Origin: Candidatus Obscuribacter sp.
Lineage (GTDB): Bacteria; Cyanobacteriota; Vampirovibrionia; Obscuribacterales; Obscuribacteraceae
Direction of reading: 5' to 3'
NCBI GenBank assembly: GCA_016718315.1
Contig: JADKDV010000005.1
Coordinates: forward strand, 1 to 64,000
DNA length: 64,000 bases
Numbering within the stretch: position 1 is the stretch's first letter; each line of letters starts with the position of its first letter. Position numbers and translations under genes: made by a program. The notes beneath the pieces were generated by a model. That model searched no databases. It was given only the letters and a program-made list of their open reading frames with translations, and was not told where the DNA came from. Positions 1 to 9,227 of this stretch are shown piece after piece.

Positions 1-894
1 GCGGCGCTTCAGTTCCATGTAGCGCTGCAAAACCGGCAGATATTCGTGAGCCGTTGCCACCAGGTTTTTGTAGACCGAAATGGGCACATTGTCCGGACCC
101 AGAGCTGCCTCGATGGACGAGCCATAGCGGCGAGCGCGAGCACGGAAGATGTTGGCCTGCACCTGGGCGCTGTAGATGGCGGCGACCGTGTTGCGGCTCT
201 TCTCGAAGGTCTCCATCATGCCGCGATAGGTGTTCTCGCGCAGCACGACGTCACGGCTGTGCAAAAACACTCCGTAGCTGCCGTGGGTGAGCTGATGCTC
301 GTTGCCCTGGGCATCCTTGACCATGGGAAACTGGATGTCAGCGTTGTCGAACATGCCGAAGATGGTCTGCGGACCCTGCGAAACCATGGCATGCTGAGCC
401 AGCAGTTCTTCCACTTCGGGAGTGCGCACGTGGGGACGTTCGCGGTCGAGTTCGTCGAGTTGCTGCTTCCAGAGCTTGAGCGCCGGCGTCTTGGCCAGGA
501 AGGTCTCGAGGCGTTCGGGCTTGAGCGAGAGCAGTTCGGGGGTGGACCAGGACACAGCAGCGCTGTACTTGGTGAGCAGCCCGCGAATCTTCTCCTCACG
601 CTCCTGATTGGCTGTGTTGGCGGTGTCCTGGTCGGCCTTCATGCTGGCATAGACATAGAGCTTGTCCAGGTCTTCGCCGATGCGGTCGCGCAGGGAGAGA
701 AAAGCGTGCAGCTGTTTGCCGGAACGCTTGAGCTTGCCCTTGAACTCAGGCAGCTTGGTGATGAGAGCCTCGGCGGCGGCGAAGGTGTTGTCCCAGGCCT
801 CGTCGGTGGCGAAAATCATGGACAGGTCCCAGGTCAAAGCGACAGGAACGTCGCTGCGAGCGGGAAGGGTGCCCTGAACAGTAGAAGTGGTCAT
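1..894 (-). CDS. pepF: Oligoendopeptidase F (M3 family), N-terminal 298 residues, cut by window edge
   Basis: Cytosolic zinc oligopeptidase that trims short peptides. The visible protein begins MTTSTVQGTLPARSDVPVAL and follows the M3B/PepF N-terminal helical region closely, including TWDLSMIF near residue 22, LYVYASMKADQDT near 80, the FDNADIQFP segment near 182 and LTHGSYGVFL near 202. The catalytic HEXXH domain lies beyond position 1 and cannot be seen. The start is fixed by ATG preceded by GGAG seven bases upstream. The gene runs to the first base in phase, so the truncation is only the window edge. Codons end mostly in G or C, which also gives a long spurious open frame on the other strand. 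Family assignment is from recalled PepF conservation; confidence is high. Confidence 0.9.
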   Translation of the reverse strand, partial: MTTSTVQGTLPARSDVPVALTWDLSMIFATDEAWDNTFAAAEALITKLPEFKGKLKRSGKQLHAFLSLRDRIGEDLDKLYVYASMKADQDTANTANQEREEKIRGLLTKYSAAVSWSTPELLSLKPERLETFLAKTPALKLWKQQLDELDRERPHVRTPEVEELLAQHAMVSQGPQTIFGMFDNADIQFPMVKDAQGNEHQLTHGSYGVFLHSRDVVLRENTYRGMMETFEKSRNTVAAIYSAQVQANIFRARARRYGSSIEAALGPDNVPISVYKNLVATAHEYLPVLQRYMELKRR

Positions 895-1445
895 AGTTGG
901 ACTCCGTGTTGAATTCCGTTAATGGAGATAGCCCTGTACGTCAAGAACATTTCTCGCGCGAAAACCCTGGAAAGTAGTAAATCATTTTTTGGGAGAGTTG
1001 GGTTTCCGAAGAAGAAAGAGGGAGAAATAAAGGGCTAGAGTTCCGAGGTTATAGATTCTGGGTCTAGCAAGCTATACATGCTTGTCTTACTCTCTTTGTA
1101 AGCTTTTTAAGAAAAGCAACGGGCGCGTGTAAATGGCATATGTCAAGCGCTTAAACGGGCTTCATTGAATATGGCGCGGCCTGCGCGAGCTAATGACTTC
1201 TTATTTGCGCTAATTGTTGAGTGCTCAAAAGCTAGTTCTCAAGAGCTTTTATAAATACTTATTAGGTTGCGTTTACTCTGTCTAAAAACTTAGGTTGTTA
1301 GACATTACTCTTTCTCTCCCCCATAAACTTTTCTCTCACCAAAAACTTCTATTCATCCAGCTCTCATTGACTTCGATTAGCTCCTGCGGGTGCTATTTGA
1401 GATGCCGGTTGTGTGGTTTTGGTGGAGATTTTTGCAGGAGTCAGT
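895..1445. other. Intergenic region between divergent pepF and adk
   Basis: About 550 bases with no open frame that has both a ribosome site and plausible composition. It must carry the promoters of the divergent flanking genes, but I cannot place -35/-10 boxes with confidence. It contains one copy (1207-1213) of the heptamer GCGCTAA that recurs in non-coding parts of this window. Confidence 0.5.
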
Positions 1446-2231
1446 ATGAAACCCCGGTCAAATGCTCAAACGAGCCATTCTGGTAACAGTTTCATTCGTG
1501 AGACTGTCTTCTGGCTGAAGCGTAATTTGGTGTGGCGGATTTTGCCCTCGACTCGTCCTCGCTATATCGCCTTACTAGGTGGTCCTGGCGCAGGCAAGGG
1601 TACGGTGGCAAGTCAGCTCTCGCCCGCGCTCAGCCTCTCTCATGTCAGCACTGGTGCCCTGATACGGCGCGAGATTGCTAACAAGTCTGACTTCGGTCGT
1701 AAGGTGCAAGAGCTTGTCGAAAAAGGTCATCTCATCCCCGATGAAATGGCCCTGACTTTGCTCGCTTCTGCCCTTAAGGCTCCGGAAAACAGTCGTGGTG
1801 TGATTCTCGATGGTTTTCCGCGCTCGCTCAAACAAGCTCAGATGCTCGACGAGCTGCTCGCTAACTGGGGTCTATCTCTGGAAAAGGCGGTCTGGCTTGA
1901 GCTCAGTGAGGCTGATTTGATCGAACGACTGTCGTTGCGGCGCACTTGCAGCAACAACGCCTGTGGTCGTTCGTATCATCTCAAGTTTGAGCCGCCCAAG
2001 TCCGCTGCTGGTCATTGCGATGCTTGCAACAGCCCGCTTTACCAGCGCAAAGACGACGCTCCAGAATCTGTTCTGGAGCGGCTGCGTACCTACAAGGAGG
2101 AGTCCAAACCTCTGCGTGTGTATTACCAGGGCACCAAGGGTGGTGTGCTGGTGTTCATCAACCCGACCAATGCCATGACCAAAGAACAGGTTCTGGAACA
2201 GGTCATCAATGCCGTTTCCGGCAAGGAGTAA
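1446..2231 (+). CDS. adk: Adenylate kinase with zinc-type lid and N-terminal extension
   Basis: Catalyses ATP + AMP to 2 ADP in the cytosol. The P-loop GGPGAGKGT is at residues 45-53, the AMP-binding stretch around STGALIRREI follows, and LDGFPRS near 121-127 is the family signature. The lid carries four cysteines (168, 173, 191, 194), so it is the zinc-binding type, but the first pair is CX4C rather than the usual CX2C. A 40-residue N-terminal extension precedes the fold; normal adenylate kinases start almost at the P-loop. The ATG at 1446 is preceded by AGGAG, which argues for this start rather than the upstream in-frame GTG. Three bases separate its stop from the next gene, so the two are probably cotranscribed. 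Confidence 0.88.
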   Translation: MKPRSNAQTSHSGNSFIRETVFWLKRNLVWRILPSTRPRYIALLGGPGAGKGTVASQLSPALSLSHVSTGALIRREIANKSDFGRKVQELVEKGHLIPDEMALTLLASALKAPENSRGVILDGFPRSLKQAQMLDELLANWGLSLEKAVWLELSEADLIERLSLRRTCSNNACGRSYHLKFEPPKSAAGHCDACNSPLYQRKDDAPESVLERLRTYKEESKPLRVYYQGTKGGVLVFINPTNAMTKEQVLEQVINAVSGKE

Positions 2232-2234
2232 GTG

Positions 2235-2690
2235 ATGTCAACGCAAACTCAAACCCTCTCTCAAGAGCCCACCATCGTTCTCGTCGTGGGTTCTGGCAGT
2301 GGCCTTCTGGCTTACCATGCGCTCGAAAAGATGCGTTTCCGGGATGATTGCGACATCGTCCTCGCCCGTCATGGCGATGTTGTCGATGAGCTCTTTCCCT
2401 GTCCTGCAGACCTCGAAGCGCAGGGTGCTGATCTGGAAGTGCTCCACGGCGCTCTCGTCAGCGGCATGACACCATCCGAACTTGGTGATGCCATCGCCTC
2501 TGGTGTCGATGTCGGTGTCCTGACTCGTGCTCTCGAGCTGGGTCTCGCTCCCGAAGCCGTGGGCGAGCTGCTCTCCACCTATGGGGGCGACCTCGATGGC
2601 CATCTGCAGAACTATGTGGAGGCCAAAGAGGACGCACGCTATCGTCCGGACGCCGGCATGCGTGCTCTCGCTCGCTACGGCGAGGACTGA
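2235..2690 (+). CDS. Unknown protein, cotranscribed with adk
   Basis: A 151-residue protein I do not recognise. It starts MSTQTQTLSQEPTIVLVVG; the stretch IVLVVGSGSG followed by a helix looks like the first strand and glycine loop of a Rossmann-like fold, but no second motif supports a function. The rest is acidic, rich in Gly, Leu and Asp, and predicted mostly helical. AAGGAG lies seven bases before the ATG, inside the end of adk, which suggests translational coupling; a GTG three bases upstream is an alternative start. Confidence 0.7.
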   Translation: MSTQTQTLSQEPTIVLVVGSGSGLLAYHALEKMRFRDDCDIVLARHGDVVDELFPCPADLEAQGADLEVLHGALVSGMTPSELGDAIASGVDVGVLTRALELGLAPEAVGELLSTYGGDLDGHLQNYVEAKEDARYRPDAGMRALARYGED

Positions 2691-2762
2691 CAATTTCAAC
2701 CTTCAACCAACGTTTTTAACAGCTGGCGCTAAACAATCAAAGGCGCAGAGCAAAGGAAAACC

Positions 2763-3713
2763 ATGAGTACCTCCAAAAAGAATGGTGGTAAGACTGCGGC
2801 GTCTGCCAAGGCTACCACCGACAAGTCCACCGTCACTCCCGCAGCGACCACCGAAGCCACCGCTCCGGTGAAGTCGACTCGCTTGCAGCTCCTCGACGAA
2901 CAGCTCAAGGAACTGCAGATCGAGGAAGCTCGTCTGCGTGTCGAAAAAGCCCGTGCAGACAAGGATACGTCTGCTCTGGATGCCCGTACCAAGCTGGATT
3001 TGACGCGTACGCAGCTGCGTACCGCCGAATTCGACCTGGCCAAGAAGGAGCGTGATCTGGCTCGCGAACGTGCTTCGGCCGACGAGAACCTGACCTACAC
3101 CTTCTACGACGGCGTCACCGACGAAAGCATCAAGCCCTCGCTGGCCAAGCTGGGTGAGTGGAATCGTCGCTTCCCGGGCAAGCCCATCACTGTCATCGTC
3201 AACTCGCCGGGCGGCTCTGTCCTGGCTGGCCTGGCGCTCTACGACTACCTGCAGAAGCTGCGTGGCGATGGTCATCATGTCACCATCATCTGTGTGGGCA
3301 TGGCTGCTTCGATGGGCGGCATCCTGCTGCAGGCTGGCGACAAGCGTCTCATTGGCGCCAACGCCCGCGTGCTCATCCATGCTGTTTCGGGTGGTACCAC
3401 CGGTACTGTCCATGCCATGGAAGACCGTGTCGGCTTCTCCCGCAGCCTCTGGGAGAGCCTGAAGAACATCCTCGCAGCCCGGTCGGTTTTGTCGGCCGAG
3501 GAAATCGAGGAGCGAGCCCACCGCAAGGACTGGTGGCTCTCGGCGCAGGAAGCCATTGACCTCGGCTTTGCCGACGATATGCTCTCTGCTCCGCCGTTTG
3601 CTGGTGCCAAGCCCGCTGGCAAAAAGGACGCCGTCAAGGCGACCGCCAAGCCTGCTGGCAAGAAGTCCGGCGAGAAGACCGGTCGCAAGTCGCGCTCCAG
3701 CAAGAACAAGTAA
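2763..3713 (+). CDS. ClpP-family serine protease with coiled-coil head and basic tail
   Basis: A 316-residue member of the ClpP/crotonase superfamily. Residues 1-40 are low complexity (Ala, Thr, Lys), 41-105 form a strongly charged coiled coil, 110-275 form the protease domain, and the last 35 residues are Lys/Ser/Gly-rich. The full catalytic triad can be aligned to ClpP: Ser183 in GMAASMGG, His206 in ARVLIHAVSGG and Asp256 in RKDWWLSAQEA, and the oxyanion element NSPGGSV is at 147-153. It is therefore probably active. Classical ClpP is about 200 residues with a short propeptide, so the coiled coil and basic tail are unusual and may tether or recruit the barrel; that is inference. AAAGGA precedes the ATG. 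It follows adk and an unknown gene on the same strand. Confidence 0.85.
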   Translation: MSTSKKNGGKTAASAKATTDKSTVTPAATTEATAPVKSTRLQLLDEQLKELQIEEARLRVEKARADKDTSALDARTKLDLTRTQLRTAEFDLAKKERDLARERASADENLTYTFYDGVTDESIKPSLAKLGEWNRRFPGKPITVIVNSPGGSVLAGLALYDYLQKLRGDGHHVTIICVGMAASMGGILLQAGDKRLIGANARVLIHAVSGGTTGTVHAMEDRVGFSRSLWESLKNILAARSVLSAEEIEERAHRKDWWLSAQEAIDLGFADDMLSAPPFAGAKPAGKKDAVKATAKPAGKKSGEKTGRKSRSSKNK

Positions 3714-3782
3714 GTTTTACTTGTGCACTAAAAACTGCTTGTGTCTCTGACACAGGTGGTTGAGGAAGTTGTCGCTCCATCG

Positions 3783-3820
3783 GGGAAATGCGAAGAACTG
3801 CGGTTCTTCTGTAATTTCCC
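3783..3820. other. Two-part hairpin downstream of the ClpP-like gene
   Basis: An outer stem (gggaaat with atttccc) encloses an inner stem (gaagaac with gttcttc) and a four-base loop. No U-tract follows immediately, although a T-rich stretch begins about 20 bases on. It may end transcription of the ClpP-like gene or be a structured leader of the next gene. Confidence 0.35.
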
Positions 3821-3966
3821 TGATGGTACCGACCTTCCTCTTTTTGCCGTTAAATACTGTATGGGGTAGTAGTATTTTGATCTTTCTCGCCCTTTTGTGG
3901 TCGTGTAATGTGAGCTGCAAAGCGCTTTTGGGTAGGATAGAATTGATGTAATCAGGGAGTTGTTTT

Positions 3967-5727
3967 TTGCGCGAACATCAGATCAACATCAATCTCAAGG
4001 CTCAGCAATTTGAATTGCTGCAAAAACTCGCGCGTGAAAAAGGCTATAAGTCAGTCAGTGCCTTTGTTCGTGAAAAAGTTATGGAGCTGGCGTTTGGTCT
4101 TGAGCCGCAAGGTCAGACTGCGGGTCAGTCCAGTGGCGCTGTCAGTCTTGATGGTGAGGTTGTTAAAGAGCTTTCGCGCATCCACAATGAGATGCAGCAA
4201 TTTATCAAAGAGTCTCTGGGGCTTGGTGCTGATGCCCAAATGCCACATGGTGTCCTGGCTGCAGATTTGCAAAATAACAGCCAGTCTGACCAAATTGCCT
4301 CAGATTGGCCTGCTCAGTCCGCTGGCGGCAAAGATGCTTTTGACCTCGCTATGGGGCTTGGTGGTAATCAGCCAATCAATGTTGTGCCGCCTTTTGACGT
4401 CAATTCGCTAGCTGATGATCTCAGCTTTTTGGCTGGCTCTACGACTTCTTCTGAGAGCTTTTACGATGATCAATATCTGGATCAGCAAGCACAGACAGTT
4501 GATAATCGTGCGGCCAATCAAGTGGCTGCTGATGCCTTCTTTAACACTGGGGCTGCTAAAAGTGGCTCCGAATCAATAGTAACTGAGAGCAATCAGGCAA
4601 TTTTTAGCAGTAATAGTAATCTTGGCGGTTTTGCCTACAGTTTGGGCAATTATTCAAACTTTGGTGGTAACTCATTTGTAGCGCGTTTTGGCGGTACAAG
4701 TGATGCCGGTGGTGATCGTTTAAGTGGCTATAAAGAAATCCTCGATGATTTAGAAGAGCTTGCTGACAGGGCTTTTGCCATTTCACCGAGGTTGGGCTCT
4801 CTCACCGAAGACGCCGGAGAGCAGCCTGATGCTGCCACAGAAGCGCCAAAAGTGGCTGCCGATGGTGGTGCCGGTCGCAGAGCCGCACATCACAGCGCGC
4901 CAGTGCCCAGTCAAACGGTGCAAAAGCCTGAGCCGCAGCCTGAGCCTACTAATTTTGCCGCGCCTGCGCCTCCACCCGAGATTATGCCTGCCGCTCCGGT
5001 TATTGCAGCTCCAGTGGCATCAGTGCCAACACCAATTCCAATTCCAACCCTGACTCCAGTCCAAGCCACCTTGCCCTTAAACGAGCCAGAGGCGAGTGTA
5101 CCGGCTGTCAGCAGTGCTTTGCCTCAGGCCGCTGCTATGCACCAGCCTGTCCACTTTGATCCACTCATGGCTGCTGAAGACGATCTCTTAGATGATCTGC
5201 TGGATGGTGATTTATTAGCTCAGGCTCATGCTCCGCGAGAGACTAATCCATTTGCGGTGGATTTGCCTTTTGGCAATTATGAGCAGGATGCCCAAAACAT
5301 AGAAAATTTTGGACCACTGGATGCCGAGATGTCCGAGGACGCTGCACTGGCAGCAGCACCGGAGCAATTGCAGCTGGAGCAAATTGACAGTCCGGTCGCT
5401 GTTGCAGCTGCTGTCAATCAGGATGATCTTAGCGCTCTGGTGCCTGCCCAGCCTGCTTTAGATGCCAATCATGCCTCTGTCTCACAGCCAAGTGCGATAC
5501 CGGTCTCTGAGGCTGAGCCTGTAAGCTCTGCAAAAGATGATATCGGGGCGCAATCAGCATCTGATCAATCCAATGTCAGTGGGGATTCGACCACTGCAAA
5601 CCAACCAAACCAGGGTGGTTATCAAGAGGAGTCTCCAGGTTATTTCCAAGTGGACTCCCAAGATGCAAACAGCATGGGAGTTTCCGGTCTCAGTGGTGGT
5701 CCTCCCCCAAAGAGACGTCGATCATGA
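3967..5727 (+). CDS. Ribbon-helix-helix-like domain fused to a long disordered Pro/Ala/acidic tail
   Basis: A 586-residue protein. Residues 1-42 (ININLKAQQFELLQKLAR onwards, then SVSAFVREKVMEL) have the strand-helix-helix pattern of CopG/Arc-type DNA-binding domains. Everything after about residue 60 is low complexity: Asn/Ser/Gly-rich to about 330, Pro/Ala/Val-rich to about 400, then acidic with DDLLDDLLDGDLL near 400-415, ending in the basic PPPKRRRS. Translation starts at TTG with GGGAG seven bases upstream; no in-frame ATG precedes the fold. A DNA-binding head with a very long disordered tail suggests a nucleoid or scaffold protein, but that is inference and no relative is known to me. 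Confidence 0.72.
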   Translation: MREHQININLKAQQFELLQKLAREKGYKSVSAFVREKVMELAFGLEPQGQTAGQSSGAVSLDGEVVKELSRIHNEMQQFIKESLGLGADAQMPHGVLAADLQNNSQSDQIASDWPAQSAGGKDAFDLAMGLGGNQPINVVPPFDVNSLADDLSFLAGSTTSSESFYDDQYLDQQAQTVDNRAANQVAADAFFNTGAAKSGSESIVTESNQAIFSSNSNLGGFAYSLGNYSNFGGNSFVARFGGTSDAGGDRLSGYKEILDDLEELADRAFAISPRLGSLTEDAGEQPDAATEAPKVAADGGAGRRAAHHSAPVPSQTVQKPEPQPEPTNFAAPAPPPEIMPAAPVIAAPVASVPTPIPIPTLTPVQATLPLNEPEASVPAVSSALPQAAAMHQPVHFDPLMAAEDDLLDDLLDGDLLAQAHAPRETNPFAVDLPFGNYEQDAQNIENFGPLDAEMSEDAALAAAPEQLQLEQIDSPVAVAAAVNQDDLSALVPAQPALDANHASVSQPSAIPVSEAEPVSSAKDDIGAQSASDQSNVSGDSTTANQPNQGGYQEESPGYFQVDSQDANSMGVSGLSGGPPPKRRRS

Positions 5728-5953
5728 GACGCGTTGAATTGACGCTCGCCCCTTGACCACATAACATCTACTTACTCACTCAACCAGAGCTTTTAAATAA
5801 ACCAAAGATGTAATAACCATTACAGGTCTTATCTAAAAGTTTGAGATGTCTGAGCCGCGGCTCCCGGGAAGTCCAAAGTAGGAAAATCCAGAGGGTTGTC
5901 AATATATTCTCAATACGGCGTGGTATATAGGGAAACAGGTAGGTAGGTAAATC

Positions 5954-6358
5954 ATGGCTCGAAATATTATGGAAACAGAGCATCCTAAAGAGATACAAGA
6001 GGTTAAAGAAGCGGTCGAGCAAAGAAACGAACCGCGCGCAAGCAAATTCGAGGCGATTGGTATTCCCAATCCGCAGCCCGAAGTTGAACCTGAACAGTTC
6101 AAAGTGCTCTTTAAACCCGAGTATGCTCTTCAACCGGAAAACTATCCGGCAGGAGGCATCAGAGGCTTTTACAATCACTGCTTTGATAGGCTCAACTATC
6201 AACAAAAAGAGCTGCCCAATGCATCAGCTAAGGACATCCTCGGCTGGATGCACAACAACACCGTCCTCGGCGCATGCACCGAGTATCGTTGCGGTAAGGT
6301 GGTGCAACGCCACATCGCCGACCAGGCAATGAAGAACGACGGCTATCTCGAATGCTAA
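5954..6358 (+). CDS. Unknown small soluble protein
   Basis: A 134-residue protein I do not recognise. The first 45 residues are charged and Pro/Glu-rich, followed by a compact, aromatic, Cys-containing part (Cys at about 76, 107, 112 and 134) including GGIRGFYNHCFD and ASAKDILGWMHNN. No signal peptide or membrane segment. It is directly followed by a strong terminator, so its transcript ends there. The start is an ATG after a repeated AGGTAGGTA sequence. Confidence 0.65.
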   Translation: MARNIMETEHPKEIQEVKEAVEQRNEPRASKFEAIGIPNPQPEVEPEQFKVLFKPEYALQPENYPAGGIRGFYNHCFDRLNYQQKELPNASAKDILGWMHNNTVLGACTEYRCGKVVQRHIADQAMKNDGYLEC

Positions 6359-6382
6359 ACCCCACCTTGTATTGAGAATTAG

Positions 6383-6416
6383 AAAGAGCCGCCTGTTCAG
6401 GCGGCTCTTTTGTTTT
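6383..6416. terminator. Strong rho-independent terminator, probably bidirectional
   Basis: A perfect 13-base inverted repeat (aaagagccgcctg with caggcggctcttt) is followed on the plus strand by tgtttt. It lies between the plus-strand gene ending at 6358 and the minus-strand gene ending at 6469, so it can serve both. Confidence 0.9.
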
Positions 6417-6468
6417 GTATAAATCCTCAAAGTCCAGCAATTATCTTGTTTAACAGCGCCAAACGGTG

Positions 6469-7329
6469 CTATTGAGATGCTTTGCTAGTGGGGTTTTTGA
6501 AGGCTTTGATCAAATTGAGGAATTTTTGACCCTTGTCCATATCAAAAGTGCTGCTGTTTTGTACCACCACAGGCATGATGATGTTGTTGGTGTCCGGAGA
6601 GAGCGTCGCACAGACCAGGATAGAGGTTTGCTTTGATGTGTCGCCGCTGCGACTGTTAACAGTTTGACCCATCATGTATGGAGTTTTGACTCCGGCAATT
6701 GTGATTTCGCCTTGCTTTTGTACATCGAGATTGGTCCCGCGTGGGCTTTGGGTGTGCTTATGCAGATCTTCGACAGTTTTATCATCGGGATCTGAGCTGG
6801 AGACTTTGTCTGAATCTTTGTCAGTCTCTTCTTTTGCAGTCGAGCTAGTAGATTGATCTGCATCGCTTTCTTTGTCTTTAGTTTTTGACTTGTTCTTATC
6901 GTTGCTTTTGTCTTTGAGCTTTTGTGCTGCTAGCTCGTCTTTGCTTTTGTTTTCTGTTTCTTCGGACTTAAAGCTGTTGCTGCCAGTAAAACCCTGAATA
7001 TAGTCTTTGGCTGACATTTGATTTTTGTTTTGGAAGCCTACCAGGACCATTACATCGCTGCCTGGTTGTTTTTCGTTGAGGACAGCGATACGCACAAATC
7101 CGGGGAAATCGAAGCCAACTGTATAGTCTATATCAGCTGGTAAGGGTCCTAGCTCCGCCATCTCAGCTATGACCTTTTTGATGTTGTCGGGATTGACTGC
7201 CTGGTACCAGAAAAAGCCCATGACGCCGCATATGGTCAAAAACACAATCATGCAAAAGGCAAAAAAGCCAATCAAAAGCTTAGCCCAGAGTGCCAGTCCG
7301 CGGTTGTTTCGGTGAGTTCTTGAAATCAT
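6469..7329 (-). CDS. Single-pass membrane protein with Lys/Asp/Ser-rich linker
   Basis: A 286-residue protein. A basic N-terminus is followed by one long hydrophobic segment at about residues 14-42, giving an N-in, C-out anchor. A folded-looking part follows (50-115, including DIDYTVGFDFPGFVRIAVL), then a highly charged disordered stretch of Lys, Asp, Ser and Glu (about 118-195), then a second folded part to the C-terminus. I recognise no family. The ATG lacks a strong ribosome site. It is convergent with the gene ending at 6358. Confidence 0.7.
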   Translation of the reverse strand: MISRTHRNNRGLALWAKLLIGFFAFCMIVFLTICGVMGFFWYQAVNPDNIKKVIAEMAELGPLPADIDYTVGFDFPGFVRIAVLNEKQPGSDVMVLVGFQNKNQMSAKDYIQGFTGSNSFKSEETENKSKDELAAQKLKDKSNDKNKSKTKDKESDADQSTSSTAKEETDKDSDKVSSSDPDDKTVEDLHKHTQSPRGTNLDVQKQGEITIAGVKTPYMMGQTVNSRSGDTSKQTSILVCATLSPDTNNIIMPVVVQNSSTFDMDKGQKFLNLIKAFKNPTSKASQ

Positions 7330-7400
7330 CTAATTTATATCTCGCTAGTAAAAGACATTAGATCGTAGGCTTCCGATGGTCAGTCTAGCAGCACCATGGC

Positions 7401-7437
7401 AAACAAAAAAGGTCAAAGCTTGCACCCTGACCTTTTT
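7401..7437 (-). terminator. Terminator of the R3H ATPase gene
   Basis: Read on the minus strand, aaaaaggtca pairs with tgaccttttt around a 12-base loop and is followed by ttttttgttt. It begins 19 bases after the stop codon of the gene at 7456-9048. Confidence 0.85.
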
Positions 7438-7455
7438 GTTTTAATTGCTTAAAAG

Positions 7456-9048
7456 CTAGATGTAGCCAAGATTTTTTTGCGTACCAGCTGGTGGCAAAAT
7501 GCGCAATCTTCTCTGGGGCTCATCACCGACTGAACGGCTGGAGAGATTGAATCTCTCGACAAGCTGATGCTGCAAGCGTCGGATATAGGCTTTGCGTGGG
7601 GTCAGCTCAAATGGTTCGAGCCGATCCATCACCTTGCTTATCGCCTGTCTTGCTTCTTCCAGGGCTATTTCGGTTTCGTCGATATCGCCTTCGATGTCGA
7701 CTGAGCCAATCGAGCTTTCTTCTAGATGCAGAGCTTCTCTCAGTGCTTTCTGAATTTGCGGCAAGTTATTGCTTTTAACCACATACACTGGCACACCCTG
7801 AGCTTCAGCCAGGCTAAAGATCTTGGCGCCGGCTCTGGCATAGCTGCGTAGAGCCAGGATGGCATCAGCTTCGTCGATACCTTTTACCACTTCCACGGGC
7901 AGTTGCAATGTTTTGACCACTCTCTCTAAGAGGCCCTTGCTGACAGCATAGGGATAGACTTTGAGGTGAGTTTCTTTGGGGGAGGCCCAGTCCGAGGCAA
8001 AGGGTTCTAATCCTTCCATCATGGTGACAGTGACAGTGGGCTCTGGTTTTTGCACCACAGCAAAGTCGCCAGTTGATTCGTCGCGTTTGCGAATCTCGGG
8101 ATGAATTTGCCAACCCCTCAAAAGCTGGTCAACGGCTTCTGCCACGTTGCGATGCACCGCCAGGGTCTGTCTATCAAGAATCTCGATACAAACATCAAAT
8201 GTGGGCTGATTGGAGCGCTCTAATACAGTCTTTTGAGTGCCTCTGCGGCGGGCTTCATCGTCGCCTAGAGTGACTGTCTGGATGCCACCGACCAGATCTA
8301 CCAGAGTGGGGTTTTTAAGCAGATTGTCGAGGGCGTTACCGTGAGCTGTACCGATGAGCATCACACCGCGCTCAGCAATAGTGCGAGCTGCCTGTGCTTC
8401 TTCCATGGTGCCGATTTCATCGATGATGATTACTTCAGGGGTATGGTTTTCCACTGCTTCGATCATGGTGGAGTGCTGCACTTCAGGGCGAGCTACTTGC
8501 ATACGACGAGCGCGTCCAATAGCAGGGTGAGGTACGTCGCCATCGCCTGCGATTTCGTTAGAGGTGTCAATAACAATTACTCGTTTGCCCAGCTCGTCAG
8601 ATAGTACACGAGCCATTTCTCTCAGTTTGGTGGTTTTGCCTACACCAGGAGGTCCGAGGAAGAGAATTGATTTGTTGGACTCTACCAGGTCCCGAATAAC
8701 GTTAATGGTGCCAGAAATTGCACGACCGACACGGCAGGTGAGACCAATGATTTTGCCTGAGCGGTTGCGCAGTGCTGAGATGCGGTGCAAAGTGCGCTCA
8801 ATACCAGCGCGGTTGTCGCCCGAAAACTCGCCTATAAGTGAAATGGCAGCATCGAGGTCGTCCTGGCTAATTTGCTCATCAGAGAGATAAGTGGCGCCAC
8901 GGTCGAGATATCGCGCCTCGGGCAAACGGCCAAGGTCCAGGACTACTTCATAGAGACCGACTGTGTCGCTTCCCAGGGTCTCACGGATATTTGGTGGCAA
9001 GATCTCTAGAAAGGAAGAAAGATCATCGGCTGGTGCGATTTGATCCAT
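7456..9048 (-). CDS. R3H-domain AAA ATPase, SpoIIIAA/Ycf45-like
   Basis: A 530-residue protein of the cyanobacterial and plastid Ycf45-type family. Order: N-terminal region (LPPNIRETLG), an AAA ATPase with Walker A GPPGVGKTT at 132-140, the segment IDTSNEIAGDGDVPH, Walker B IIIDEIGT, GTAHGN, then a long C-terminal part ending in an R3H nucleic-acid-binding domain (RRLQHQLVERF, with the R-x3-H spacing). Family members are predicted single-stranded nucleic-acid-binding ATPases of unsettled role. The start is the ATG at 9048 with GGAG seven bases upstream; an ATG 17 codons further up has no ribosome site. It has its own terminator. The gene is a mild pointer to a cyanobacterial-type host. Confidence 0.9.
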   Translation of the reverse strand: MDQIAPADDLSSFLEILPPNIRETLGSDTVGLYEVVLDLGRLPEARYLDRGATYLSDEQISQDDLDAAISLIGEFSGDNRAGIERTLHRISALRNRSGKIIGLTCRVGRAISGTINVIRDLVESNKSILFLGPPGVGKTTKLREMARVLSDELGKRVIVIDTSNEIAGDGDVPHPAIGRARRMQVARPEVQHSTMIEAVENHTPEVIIIDEIGTMEEAQAARTIAERGVMLIGTAHGNALDNLLKNPTLVDLVGGIQTVTLGDDEARRRGTQKTVLERSNQPTFDVCIEILDRQTLAVHRNVAEAVDQLLRGWQIHPEIRKRDESTGDFAVVQKPEPTVTVTMMEGLEPFASDWASPKETHLKVYPYAVSKGLLERVVKTLQLPVEVVKGIDEADAILALRSYARAGAKIFSLAEAQGVPVYVVKSNNLPQIQKALREALHLEESSIGSVDIEGDIDETEIALEEARQAISKVMDRLEPFELTPRKAYIRRLQHQLVERFNLSSRSVGDEPQRRLRILPPAGTQKNLGYI

Positions 9049-9227
9049 GGGGTTTCTCCGTGGGGGACGAGCAACGGTTTCTTGGCTCAATATTTTCACT
9101 TTGCTTATCTCGGGATGTACCGGCTTTATGCCGTTAGTGTGCTTACGTTTTTAAATGCAAGTTTTTTGTACAAGCTTTTGAGGAGCAGTAAGTGTAGTAA
9201 GGGTCAAATAAATTATAGACCACCACA

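Noticed and set aside
46..912. Long plus-strand open frame opposite pepF
   Set aside because: It is the mirror of the PepF coding frame caused by G/C-ending codons; the minus strand matches the M3 family throughout.
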